A stretch of 8,621 nucleotides of DNA from Candidatus Caccocola faecipullorum (GTDB lineage Bacteria; Synergistota; Synergistia; Synergistales; Synergistaceae): NCBI GenBank assembly GCA_018716365.1, contig DVKA01000118.1:1-8621 (forward strand), given 5' to 3'. Shown here in pieces: positions 1 through 6,604 of the stretch (position 1 is its first letter; each line of letters starts with the position of its first letter). Under the pieces are notes generated by a model that had not been told where the DNA came from, ran no database searches, and was given only the letters and a program-made list of their open reading frames with translations. A program made the position numbers and the translations under genes.

Positions 1-36
1 GAATGGAAATCGCTTTATATAAAATATGAAAATACG

Positions 37-54
37 CAAAGCATAAACAAAGCA
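37..54 (+). repeat. Direct repeat CAAAGCA x2, 11-base period
   Basis: CAAAGCA occurs at 37-43 and again at 48-54, a spacing of 11 bases or about one helical turn. The copies sit in the AT-rich leader just before the terminator and the small terminase gene. Paired sites on one DNA face are the kind of arrangement a winged-helix small terminase subunit could bind, but no homology to known cosB R sites is seen and the repeat is short enough to be chance. Confidence 0.35.
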
Positions 55-80
55 AGGCCGCCCGAAAGGGCGGCTTTTTT
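54..80 (+). terminator. Rho-independent terminator before the late operon
   Basis: A perfect 7-bp GC-only stem, GCCGCCC (57-63) with GGGCGGC (68-74), is closed by a GAAA tetraloop and followed by six T residues (75-80). Bases 54-56 can extend the stem by pairing into the T-run, one pair being G-U. This is a textbook intrinsic terminator on the + strand. It probably ends transcription from the gene left of the window. It stands only three bases before the ribosome binding site of the small terminase, so it could also act as an attenuator that late transcription must pass by antitermination. Confidence 0.9.
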
Positions 81-83
81 ATT

Positions 84-101
84 GGAGGTTGTCTTTATGT
101 G
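84..101 (+). promoter_or_regulatory. Ribosome binding site and GTG start of the small terminase
   Basis: GGAGG at 84-88 is followed after 10 bases by GTG at 99-101, which opens the small terminase frame. An ATG at 97-99 overlaps that GTG but is followed at once by TGA (100-102), so it can make only a one-codon start-stop. GTG is therefore the supported start for the protein. Confidence 0.7.
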
Positions 102-644
102 AATGGGAACGAAAATCTTTGCTCGAAGAAGGTCATCGCCGATCTGCTCAATCTCAGCGAGCGGCGCATTGAGCAGCTAGTCGCCAAGCGGATATTGCCG
201 AAGGCTGCGCGAGGGAAGTTTGACCTGTACAGCACCGTGAAGGCGTACTGCATGTATTTGCAGCAGAAGCTGTCGGGCGGCGACGAAGTCATAGACGTTT
301 CCGAGTACAAAGACAGGCTGCTTCGCGCGACTGCGCTCGAGGCCGAAGAAAAAGCAAAGCTCCGCGAGATGGCGCGCCGCGAAAGAGAGGGCGAGCTCAT
401 GGAACGCGACGAGATAACGGCCCAATGGGCCGCGAGATGCGTCGAACTTAAAGCCGCGCTGCTCGCCATTCCGGTACAGGTCGGCTTCCGCTTCCCGGAT
501 CCAGACATCCGCAGCGATGTGGAAGAGGAGGTAGAGAAGGCGATATATGAAATACTCAAAACGTACAGCCGAGACGGCATCGGCGGTAAAAGCGAACTGG
601 ACGCGGGCGGAGCTGGAGGCTCTGAGGCCGCCGGAGAAGATTAG
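99..644 (+). CDS. Phage terminase small subunit, Nu1-like
   Basis: This 181-residue protein is the likely DNA-recognition subunit of the packaging motor. It would bind the phage packaging site and recruit the large subunit encoded next. Residues 9-35 read as a helix-turn-helix (KKVIADLLNLSERRIEQLVA), and residues 36-47 fit a wing followed by a helix, as in the Nu1 family of winged-helix small terminases. Residues 68-105 are highly charged and likely helical or coiled coil, for oligomerisation. Residues 106-155 resemble the conserved C-terminal part with its LLAIP segment. The last 25 residues are Gly/Ala/Glu-rich and lie in the overlap with the next gene. Lambda Nu1 is also 181 residues long. 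The start is GTG with a clear Shine-Dalgarno sequence. The family call rests on pattern and position, not on an alignment. Confidence 0.85.
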   Translation: MNGNENLCSKKVIADLLNLSERRIEQLVAKRILPKAARGKFDLYSTVKAYCMYLQQKLSGGDEVIDVSEYKDRLLRATALEAEEKAKLREMARREREGELMERDEITAQWAARCVELKAALLAIPVQVGFRFPDPDIRSDVEEEVEKAIYEILKTYSRDGIGGKSELDAGGAGGSEAAGED

Positions 645-2364
645 TGTAAGCGAGTGGGCCGACCGGAACCGCGTGCTCACAAGCGAGTATTCTGAACTCG
701 CCGGTCCGTGGAGGACGGACCGCACGCCGTATTTGCGCGAGCCCATGGACATGTTTAAGGCTAGAAGCGTCACAAAGATAACACTCGCCTTTGCAACGCA
801 GCTAGGCAAGACGGAGTGCGAATACAACATGGTGGGCTACGCGATAGACCAGGACCAGGGAAGCCTGCTCTACGTACTGCCTACGGATATGCTGGCGAAA
901 GACATCAGCAAGGGCCGTTTCAGGTCGTTTATACGGACGTGCCGGCCAGTGCGCGAGAAGTTTGACTATGAACGCTCCGAGATTCAGCGGCTTTATTTTC
1001 TCGGTATGGACATCGCCTTTGTCGGCGCAAACAGCCCTTCTCAGCTCGCCTCGCGTCCGGTGCGGTACGTCTTTTACGACGAGGCGGATAAATTCCCGCT
1101 GCGCGCCGGCAACGACGCTGATCCGTTCAAGTTGGCCTCAGAACGCACGAAGACATATTACCGCCGGAAAGAGGTCGAGGTCTCAAGCCCGACTATCGAA
1201 GAAGGACATATCTGGCAGTCGTTCATTCATGCTGACATCAAGAAAAAATATTTCGTGCCTTGCCCTCATTGTAACGAAATGTTCGTCATGCGGCTTAAGC
1301 ACATCAAATGGCCGGAAGAGCTGAACGAGTACGCTCCGTCAGTCCGCCTCAAAGAGGTTACAGAGCGCGCGTGGCTCGAATGTCCGAACTGCCGTAAACG
1401 GATATTGGACAAGCACAAGCACATGATGCTGCTCGCCGGCGTCTGGCGGCCGGTCGAGTACGACAAGGACGCTGACGACTGGCTGCCGACTGTGCCGCTC
1501 ATAACGCGGCCGCGCCACATAGCCTATAACATTTCGACGATTTATTCGCCATGGAAACGCTTCGGCGACGTGGCCAAGGAGTTCCTCGAATCCAAGGATA
1601 AGCCTGAAAAACTTATGAACTTTGTGAACGGCTGGCTCGGCGAGCCCTGGGTAAATCAGTCGGCGCGTATGCGGTCCGACATCGTCATGCAGCGTCAGCA
1701 GAATTACGAGCGCGGCACTGTGCCGAAAGAGGCGCGCATGCTCACTGCGGCGGTCGACGTGCAAAAGGACCATTTCTGGTGGGCTGTGCGTGCATGGGGC
1801 GAGAACATGACGAGCTGGCTTGTCGACTATGGCGGAGGCCCCGGAATCTGCGAAACGTGGACTGAGATAGAGGACATACTCGACCGCGAGTACAGGCAAG
1901 AAGGCACAGGCGAGGCTTTCCGCGTTTACTTCGCGCTTATCGACTCCGGCTACCGCACGGAAGAGGTGTACGAGTTCTGCGCTGAGCATCCTGGGCTGAC
2001 CGCGCCGAGCAAAGGCTTGGACGAGACCTCGTCAAAGGGCATCCCGTACCGTGTCGGCACTATCGACAAAATGAAGTATACGGACCTCAAGCTCATGCTG
2101 CTCGACACAGAGTTTTACAAGGATATGATTTACGGCCGCCTTAACAGAGAAACCGGCGCGCGCGGCAGCTTCAACGTCTTTGAAGGCGTACCTCGCCAGT
2201 ACGCCGACCAGCTCTGCAGCGAACATAAAGTCACGGAGTACGACCGCAAGGGGCGCGCGAAGCAGTTTTACAAGCCCATCATGGACGGCATAGACAACCA
2301 CATGCTCGACTGCGAAGTCGGGAACTTCGCGGCGGCCGAAATTGCAGGCGCACGCACGCTGTGA
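547..2364 (+). CDS. Phage terminase large subunit, GpA family
   Basis: A 605-residue ATP-driven packaging motor and nuclease that docks on the portal and cuts concatemeric DNA. The N-terminal family signature PWRTDRTPYLREPMD is at residues 54-68. A divergent Walker A (ATQLGKTE, 83-90) and a Walker B (VFYDEAD, 175-181) mark the ATPase. Four cysteines in two CxxC pairs (C239/C242 and C279/C282) probably form a zinc-binding insert. The C-terminal nuclease has candidate metal ligands D404 (in AAVDVQKD), D466 (in ALIDSGYR) and D583/D588 (in DNHMLD). It appears full length, close to the 641 residues of lambda gpA. The gene starts 98 bases inside the small terminase gene. The next in-frame ATG is at codon 67 and would remove the conserved N-terminus, so ATG 547 is kept; AGGAGG at 526-531 and AAGG at 537-540 precede it. 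Confidence 0.95.
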   Translation: MKYSKRTAETASAVKANWTRAELEALRPPEKISVSEWADRNRVLTSEYSELAGPWRTDRTPYLREPMDMFKARSVTKITLAFATQLGKTECEYNMVGYAIDQDQGSLLYVLPTDMLAKDISKGRFRSFIRTCRPVREKFDYERSEIQRLYFLGMDIAFVGANSPSQLASRPVRYVFYDEADKFPLRAGNDADPFKLASERTKTYYRRKEVEVSSPTIEEGHIWQSFIHADIKKKYFVPCPHCNEMFVMRLKHIKWPEELNEYAPSVRLKEVTERAWLECPNCRKRILDKHKHMMLLAGVWRPVEYDKDADDWLPTVPLITRPRHIAYNISTIYSPWKRFGDVAKEFLESKDKPEKLMNFVNGWLGEPWVNQSARMRSDIVMQRQQNYERGTVPKEARMLTAAVDVQKDHFWWAVRAWGENMTSWLVDYGGGPGICETWTEIEDILDREYRQEGTGEAFRVYFALIDSGYRTEEVYEFCAEHPGLTAPSKGLDETSSKGIPYRVGTIDKMKYTDLKLMLLDTEFYKDMIYGRLNRETGARGSFNVFEGVPRQYADQLCSEHKVTEYDRKGRAKQFYKPIMDGIDNHMLDCEVGNFAAAEIAGARTL

Positions 2365-2366
2365 GT

Positions 2367-2389
2367 GGAGGAATAGGAGGAATGCAATG
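2367..2389 (+). promoter_or_regulatory. Tandem Shine-Dalgarno sequences before the gpW-like gene
   Basis: GGAGGA at 2367-2372 and AGGAGG at 2375-2380 lie one after the other in the 22-base gap behind the large terminase stop. AGGAGG is six bases before ATG 2387, which fixes the start. A competing ATG at 2382 is in another frame and leads to a 41-codon frame without protein-like content. An in-frame TTG at 2342 would extend the gene into the terminase but has no comparable site. Confidence 0.75.
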
Positions 2390-2602
2390 CGAACAGTTGA
2401 AGAGATACGTGAGGAGCTTGACGACGTCATCGCCGCCATGCGCGCGATCGCGCGCGGCGCGCAGAGCTACCAGATCGGCTCGCGCTCCGTAACCAAGGCC
2501 GACCTCGCGCAGCTTCGGGCGTGGCGCAGCGATCTTGAGTCAGAGCTCAGCGCTGCACAGCTCGGCGGCTCGGTTACATTTATGGGGTGGAACGGGCGAT
2601 GA
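2387..2602 (+). CDS. Head-tail joining protein, gpW-like
   Basis: A 71-residue protein, similar in size to lambda gpW (68 residues), and in gpW's place between the large terminase and the portal. gpW-type proteins plug the portal after DNA packaging and form part of the head-tail connector. Residues 1-20 should form an amphipathic helix. Then comes a GAQSYQIGSRSVTKADLAQL segment (about 24-43), which matches the beta-hairpin plus helix pattern of gpW-like proteins, and a second charged helix. The start is ATG 2387 with a strong AGGAGG. The stop codon overlaps the portal ATG in an ATGA arrangement. The family call is by pattern and synteny; the sequence is short, so gpW or a related small connector family are both possible. 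Confidence 0.75.
   Translation: MRTVEEIREELDDVIAAMRAIARGAQSYQIGSRSVTKADLAQLRAWRSDLESELSAAQLGGSVTFMGWNGR
2440..2455. repeat. 16-bp perfect palindrome in the gpW-like gene
   Basis: GCGCGCGATCGCGCGC is identical to its reverse complement. It lies within the coding sequence and encodes part of an Arg/Ala-rich helix. It contains GATC and the octamer GCGATCGC. It may simply result from GC-rich Arg and Ala codons. Confidence 0.6.
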
Positions 2603-4146
2603 ATCATCTTACAGTTTTAGACCGTTTCTGTGGCTGGTTGTCTCCGCATTGGGGGTATAGGAGGGCCCAGTTCCGAATGGCGTTGCGCAGCTATGACGCG
2701 GCGCGTGTCGACCCGCAGGGCGGCAACTGGTTCCCGCTTCAAAACGCGACGCCGGAAATGACCGATGCTCCGCATCGCGGTCTGGTTCGTGGGCGTATGC
2801 GCGACATGGAGCGCAACGGAGACGTGACCGAGGGCATCATCGACGCTATCGTCCGCAATGTTGTCGAAGGCGGCTTTGGGCTTGAAGCCCGCGCCATGAG
2901 CGCACGCGGAAAACCTCTCGACGCGGTAAACGATCGTATTGAAGAGCTGTGGAACAAGTGGTCACAGGCCGAGAACTGCGACGTAACCGGCGACAGCTCG
3001 TTCGGCGAGCTGCTTGAGATAATCGTCCGCCGCTGGGAAATTGACGGCGAAATTTTCATACTCAAAGTCGTAGACCCAGAGGGTTTTCTGCCTCTTAAGC
3101 TCCAGCTCCTTGAACCGGATATGCTCGCAGAAGATGTATTCCAGAGCAACGGTAATTATGTCTTCGGCGGTGTCGAAGTGGACAAGCACATGAAGGCGGT
3201 CGCTTATCACTTCCGGCCGGACCCTATGCCATATTTCCGCGACCAGACGATAGTCCGCTACCCGCGCGAGGACGTCATACACATACACACCAAAAAGCGG
3301 CCTCAGCAGATACGTTCGATGTCCGACATGACGGTCTGCTCTGAGCGAGTGCGGAACCTCCAGGAATATGTAACGAACGAGCTTGAGGCGTCGCGCAATG
3401 CGGCGGCAGTTACCGCGCTCGTCAGTCCCACGGCGGGCAACCCCGGCATAGGCCGGCGTAATAACACGCCGAGCGGGAAAGTGATTGAGAAAATCCAGCG
3501 AGGTCAAATCAACTATATCGACGGCAACCCGCTGTTTCCTGCACCGGGAAGGCCGAACGTGAACGCCAGCGGCTTCGTTTCGTTCCTGCTCCGCATGATA
3601 GCGATGGCGCGCGGTCTTTCATACGAAACGGTTTCAAGGGACGTCTCACAGGTCAACTATTCGTCGTTCCGCGGCGGTCAGCTGGAGGACCGCAAGACCT
3701 TCCGCCGCCGGCAGAAGAAGATAACGACGGATTTTTGCGATCGTGTATATGAGTGGTTCATCGAGGCGGCGCTGCTTTCCGGCAAGCTCTCTCTTCCAGG
3801 GTATTTCGAGGACGAAAAGGCCCGCGACCGTTATTTGCGACATCAATGGAGCACTCCGGGCTGGAAATGGGTAGACCCACAAAAAGAAGCCGCCGGAGTC
3901 GAGAAGCAGCTTGCGCTTGGCATTACGACGCTCCGCGAGGTTTGCGGCGAACAGGGAAAAGACTGGTACGACGTCTTACAGCAGCGCAAATCCGAAATGG
4001 ACGCGGCAGAGGAGCTCGGCATAAAACTCTCCTGGATGAATGGCCAGGAGACGACCTCGCCGGAGGACTACCAGAAGCTCATGGAAGACGAGGACAATCC
4101 GCCGGGCAAAAAGAAGGAGGGAGAAGATGGCAGTCAGGAAGAATAA
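2599..4146 (+). CDS. Phage portal protein, lambda gpB family
   Basis: A 515-residue portal subunit; the portal is the dodecameric ring at one capsid vertex through which DNA enters and leaves and to which the tail connector binds. It has features of the lambda portal family: an N-terminal WLSPHWGYRRAQFRMALRSY stretch (about 13-32), RSYDAA (30-35), the segment ARGLSYETVSRDVSQVNYSS (337-356) and GWKWVDPQKE (421-430). The length is close to lambda gpB (533). The last 40 residues are acidic/lysine-rich and probably disordered. ATG 2599 is chosen because it overlaps the previous stop as ATGA; an in-frame GTG at 2587 would add four residues. The 3' end overlaps the protease-capsid gene by 20 bases. 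The gene looks intact. Confidence 0.95.
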   Translation: MNHLTVLDRFCGWLSPHWGYRRAQFRMALRSYDAARVDPQGGNWFPLQNATPEMTDAPHRGLVRGRMRDMERNGDVTEGIIDAIVRNVVEGGFGLEARAMSARGKPLDAVNDRIEELWNKWSQAENCDVTGDSSFGELLEIIVRRWEIDGEIFILKVVDPEGFLPLKLQLLEPDMLAEDVFQSNGNYVFGGVEVDKHMKAVAYHFRPDPMPYFRDQTIVRYPREDVIHIHTKKRPQQIRSMSDMTVCSERVRNLQEYVTNELEASRNAAAVTALVSPTAGNPGIGRRNNTPSGKVIEKIQRGQINYIDGNPLFPAPGRPNVNASGFVSFLLRMIAMARGLSYETVSRDVSQVNYSSFRGGQLEDRKTFRRRQKKITTDFCDRVYEWFIEAALLSGKLSLPGYFEDEKARDRYLRHQWSTPGWKWVDPQKEAAGVEKQLALGITTLREVCGEQGKDWYDVLQQRKSEMDAAEELGIKLSWMNGQETTSPEDYQKLMEDEDNPPGKKKEGEDGSQEE

Positions 4147-6205
4147 GCCCGCCGCGACGAAGGAGTTATATCTTTCGCCTCAGCAAGAGCATTTCAGGGA
4201 TTTACAGATAACAGCTTCACCGGAAGAGGGCTCGCGGTCTGTCGAGCTCTCTTTTTCGTCTGCGGCCGGGATTCGCCGGTATGACTTCTGGGACGGGAGC
4301 TGGTACCGCGAGATACTCGACCACTCGCCGGGTGCGGTCGACCTTACACGCCTCAGCGAGATAGGCGTCGGCCTATATAACCACGATATGGGCCAGGTCA
4401 TAGGCCGCGTGGATGACGTCAGGCTTGACGCAGCGGCACAGAAGTGCTCGTGCCGCCTTACGTTCGACGAAGACGAGGCATCCGATGCGGTGTTTCGCAA
4501 AGTCAAAAGCGGCTCGCTTCGCGGCGTCTCGGTCGGGTACAGGGTGTACGAGTGGGAAGAAGTCCGGGACGGTAAAACATCGCGTGACGGCATAGAAGGC
4601 CCCGCGATAATAGCGCGTAAATGGGAACCTTACGAAATCAGCATCGTAAGTTGCCCCGCAGACCCAACGGTAGGCGTCGGCAGGAGCATAATAGAAAGGG
4701 ATGATCCACAGGTGGATAAATTCAGAGAACAGGTAATGGAGTGCGTCCGCGCTCTTGGCGCGGATAAGCTGACGCAGAGCGGATTCGACGAAAAAATCCG
4801 CACGTTGCTCGATGGTGTTGAAGCAGAGGAGCGCGCGGAAGCGCAGCGCTTCGTCGACGACATCCGCGGCGCTCTGAGACGAGTAGCTCCGCAGCCTGCG
4901 CCTCAGCCGGACGGCGGAGAAGACAAAAGCGAAGCGGAACGCGCGAGAGCCGCGAAAATATCCTCGATATGCGCGCGCTTCGGCGTCTCGCAGGAGGAGA
5001 CGGCGAAATATATCAAAGATGGCACCTCGGTCGGCGACGTCTGCCGTTCTATACTCGATGCTAGCGCGAAGCAGCGTGGCGGCATCAACGTCGGGCCGTC
5101 CGTGAGCATAGGCAGCGACGAGCGCGACAAGTTCCGCGCCGCGGTGCGCGACGGACTTCGTATGCGTATGGGCGTCAGGTCTGACAAGTTTGCTCCCGGC
5201 GCGGAAAACTACCGCAGCATCAGCCTCCTGGATCTTGCGCGCGAGTGTATAGTCCGCGGCGGCGAGGCTGTACATTACAGCGATCCGGTTGAGGATGTTG
5301 CAAAGCGTGCTTTCTCGACTTCCGACTTCCCAGTCATCATGACCGACCTTGCAAACGTCACGCTGCTTTCCGCCTATAACGAGGCTCCAACGACATGGCG
5401 GCAGTGGTGCGGTATAGCGAGTGCCTCAGACTTCAAAGAGATCCATAAGATTCGAGTCGGAGAATTCCCGATGCTTGAGCCTGTGCTTGAGAACGGCGAG
5501 TACAAGATGGCCGACCTTATGGAGACGAAGGATTCCTTCAGCATCGGAACCTTCGGCAAGAAGTTCGCTCTCACGAGACAGGCCATCATCAACGATTCGC
5601 TCGGAGCGTTCACGCGTATCCCGCAGATGTTCGGCAGCGCGACCGCGAGAACGATAAACGCAAAAGTATATGAGATGCTCGTCTCTAACCCGAAAATTGC
5701 AGAAGACGGCAAGGCTATATTCAGCACCGACCATAAAAACCTCGCTTCGACTGGCACGGTGCTCAGCATCTCGTCGCTCAATGATGCGCGCGTGGCCATG
5801 CGCCGCCAGACGGGGCTCCGCAAGGACGCAAATGCGGTAAAGCTCAACCTCACGCCGACCTATCTCATTATCCCGCCGGAACTCGAAACGCTTGCGCGCC
5901 AGCTGCTCTACAGCGACACGGACATAAGCGGTACGAACCCGTCGGTGATCAACCCGTTCAAGAGCGCCTTTACGCCCATCGTTGAGGCCGAGCTTGAACC
6001 GTGGGCATGGTATCTCACGGCGTCGCCCTCCGCGATTGACACGGTGGAAGTCGCGTTCCTCAACGGTCAGCAGTCGCCGGTCATTGAGCAGCAGCAGGGG
6101 TGGAACATCGACGGCATCGAATACAAGGTGCGCATCGACTTCGGCGTATGGCTCTACGAGTACCGCGGAATGTACAAGAATCCGGGCGCGCAGCCCTCGG
6201 CGTAA
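4127..6205 (+). CDS. Prohead protease / major capsid protein fusion
   Basis: One 692-residue protein carries both maturation protease and shell subunit. Residues about 38-190 resemble HK97-type prohead proteases: H86 in LYNHD, S135 in SLRGVSVGY and E170 in EPYEISIVSCPADP are the likely catalytic or conserved residues. Residues about 195-330 are charged, with a Pro/Gln/Asp-rich hinge (254-263), and may serve as scaffold or delta domain. Residues about 400-688 resemble a Mu gpT-like HK97-fold capsid protein (AYNEAPTTWRQWCG, TFGKKFALTRQAIINDSLGA, WLYEYRGMYKNPGA). Protease-capsid fusions of this sort are a known arrangement. ATG 4127 is preceded by AAGGAGG (4114-4120) at six bases; an upstream in-frame start at 4040 lies deep in the portal gene and lacks such a site. 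No separate protease, scaffold or capsid gene is present nearby. Confidence 0.92.
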   Translation: MAVRKNKPAATKELYLSPQQEHFRDLQITASPEEGSRSVELSFSSAAGIRRYDFWDGSWYREILDHSPGAVDLTRLSEIGVGLYNHDMGQVIGRVDDVRLDAAAQKCSCRLTFDEDEASDAVFRKVKSGSLRGVSVGYRVYEWEEVRDGKTSRDGIEGPAIIARKWEPYEISIVSCPADPTVGVGRSIIERDDPQVDKFREQVMECVRALGADKLTQSGFDEKIRTLLDGVEAEERAEAQRFVDDIRGALRRVAPQPAPQPDGGEDKSEAERARAAKISSICARFGVSQEETAKYIKDGTSVGDVCRSILDASAKQRGGINVGPSVSIGSDERDKFRAAVRDGLRMRMGVRSDKFAPGAENYRSISLLDLARECIVRGGEAVHYSDPVEDVAKRAFSTSDFPVIMTDLANVTLLSAYNEAPTTWRQWCGIASASDFKEIHKIRVGEFPMLEPVLENGEYKMADLMETKDSFSIGTFGKKFALTRQAIINDSLGAFTRIPQMFGSATARTINAKVYEMLVSNPKIAEDGKAIFSTDHKNLASTGTVLSISSLNDARVAMRRQTGLRKDANAVKLNLTPTYLIIPPELETLARQLLYSDTDISGTNPSVINPFKSAFTPIVEAELEPWAWYLTASPSAIDTVEVAFLNGQQSPVIEQQQGWNIDGIEYKVRIDFGVWLYEYRGMYKNPGAQPSA
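4224..4256 (+). other. Terminator-like hairpin inside the protease-capsid gene
   Basis: GAGGGCTCG (4226-4234) pairs with CGAGCTCTC (4243-4251) over nine positions, including one G-U pair, with an 8-base loop. A4224 and A4225 can extend the stem into the T-run at 4252-4256. The form is that of an intrinsic terminator on the coding strand, about 100 bases into the gene. Because it lies in a highly expressed capsid gene it cannot be a full stop; partial attenuation, pausing or coincidence are the options. Confidence 0.4.
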
Positions 6206-6221
6206 CAAGGAGGTATGACAG

Positions 6222-6602
6222 ATGGCAAGACAGGCAATGCCGGTGCAGACCGGTAAAGTTATAGACTATACGAACAGCGGAGATGCAAAGATAAACGTCG
6301 GAGACGTCGTGCCGCTCGTCAATCTATGCGGCATCGCCGAAATCGACATAGACCCCGGCGCAACCGGCACGGTCGCCCTTTACGGTATCTGGGAGATCGC
6401 GGCCGAGACCTCTGTCGAGTTTGCAGTCGGCGACATCGTTTACTGGGATGCGACCAACAAACGCCTTACCAAGACGGCGACGAGCAACACCTTTTTCGGC
6501 GTCGTCGCCGCGCCGAAAGCGTCTGCCGGCACTACGGCACGCTGCAAAATAGGCATGATGGCGGCGACCATCTCGGTAACAACGGGCGGCGTTGGCGGCT
6601 AA
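6222..6602 (+). CDS. Capsid decoration (cement) protein, DUF2190-like
   Basis: A 126-residue protein immediately after the capsid gene, the usual place for shell-stabilising decoration proteins such as lambda gpD. Its composition is Gly/Ala/Thr/Val-rich with short beta strands and no signal peptide or membrane segment. The pattern VGDVVPLVNLCGIAEIDIDP at residues 26-45, followed by an IVYWDATNKRLT strand-turn and a C-terminal FFGVVAAPKASAGTTARCKI, matches DUF2190-type capsid proteins. The start is ATG 6222 with AAGGAGG at 6207-6213; an ATG at 6215 is in another frame. The gap from the capsid gene is 16 bases. The strong site suits a protein needed in copies equal to the capsid subunit. The family assignment is from pattern and context. 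Confidence 0.85.
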   Translation: MARQAMPVQTGKVIDYTNSGDAKINVGDVVPLVNLCGIAEIDIDPGATGTVALYGIWEIAAETSVEFAVGDIVYWDATNKRLTKTATSNTFFGVVAAPKASAGTTARCKIGMMAATISVTTGGVGG

Positions 6603-6604
6603 GA

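Larger units (their letters stand above)
1..98. other. AT-rich leader upstream of the terminase genes
   Basis: No gene is visible in these bases. By direct count the first 50 bases contain 13 G or C, far below the coding sequence that follows. The region holds a 7-base direct repeat, an intrinsic terminator and the ribosome binding site of the small terminase gene. A TATAAA box lies at 18-23, but any -35 element would sit at or beyond the left edge, so no promoter is called. In lambda-like phages the packaging (cos) site lies just upstream of the small terminase gene, so part of such a site could fall here; that is inference only. Confidence 0.6.

Noticed and set aside
18..23. TATAAA as a -10 box of a late promoter
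   Set aside because: A -35 element would fall at or beyond the left edge, and a transcript would meet the terminator at 57-80 at once. Any AT-rich leader offers such matches.
418..432. Inverted repeat CGGCCC/GGGCCG in the small terminase gene
   Set aside because: Six-pair stem with a three-base loop and no T-run; expected by chance in GC-rich coding sequence.
177..830. 217-codon minus-strand open frame across both terminase genes
   Set aside because: Opposite two supported genes, with no domain, and it would need an unrelated promoter for which nothing is seen.
1339..1989. 216-codon minus-strand open frame within the large terminase gene
   Set aside because: Lies opposite conserved zinc-binding and nuclease segments of the terminase. 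No independent coding evidence.
2342..2386. Longer gpW-like protein starting at TTG 2342
   Set aside because: It would overlap the terminase end and add a Cys/Arg/Asn-rich stretch; the strong AGGAGG is placed for ATG 2387.
2587..2598. GTG 2587 as the portal start
   Set aside because: Possible, adding four residues, but ATG 2599 gives the standard ATGA overlap with the upstream stop and a typical portal N-terminus.
3753..4211. 152-codon plus-strand frame spanning the end of the portal gene
   Set aside because: Arg/Gly-rich out-of-frame reading of the portal and protease starts, without a ribosome binding site.
4731..4738. Possible internal start (ATG 4736) that would make a protease-free scaffold-capsid protein, as internal starts do in lambda
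   Set aside because: The only upstream match is AGGT two bases before ATG, too close and too weak. No other internal ATG before the capsid domain has a convincing site.
4746..4764. Seven-pair stem TCCGCGC/GCGCGGA in the protease-capsid linker
   Set aside because: No T-run or neighbouring signal, and short GC-rich stems of this sort recur by chance in the window.
4373..5275. 300-codon open frame on the minus strand within the protease-capsid gene
   Set aside because: It is antisense to a well-supported gene, has no ribosome binding site or recognisable domain, and reads as a low-complexity mirror of GC-rich codons.
5426..6208. 260-codon minus-strand open frame under the capsid domain
   Set aside because: Its composition is rich in Arg, Val and Leu, as expected of the complement of capsid codons. 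No domain or start signal is seen.
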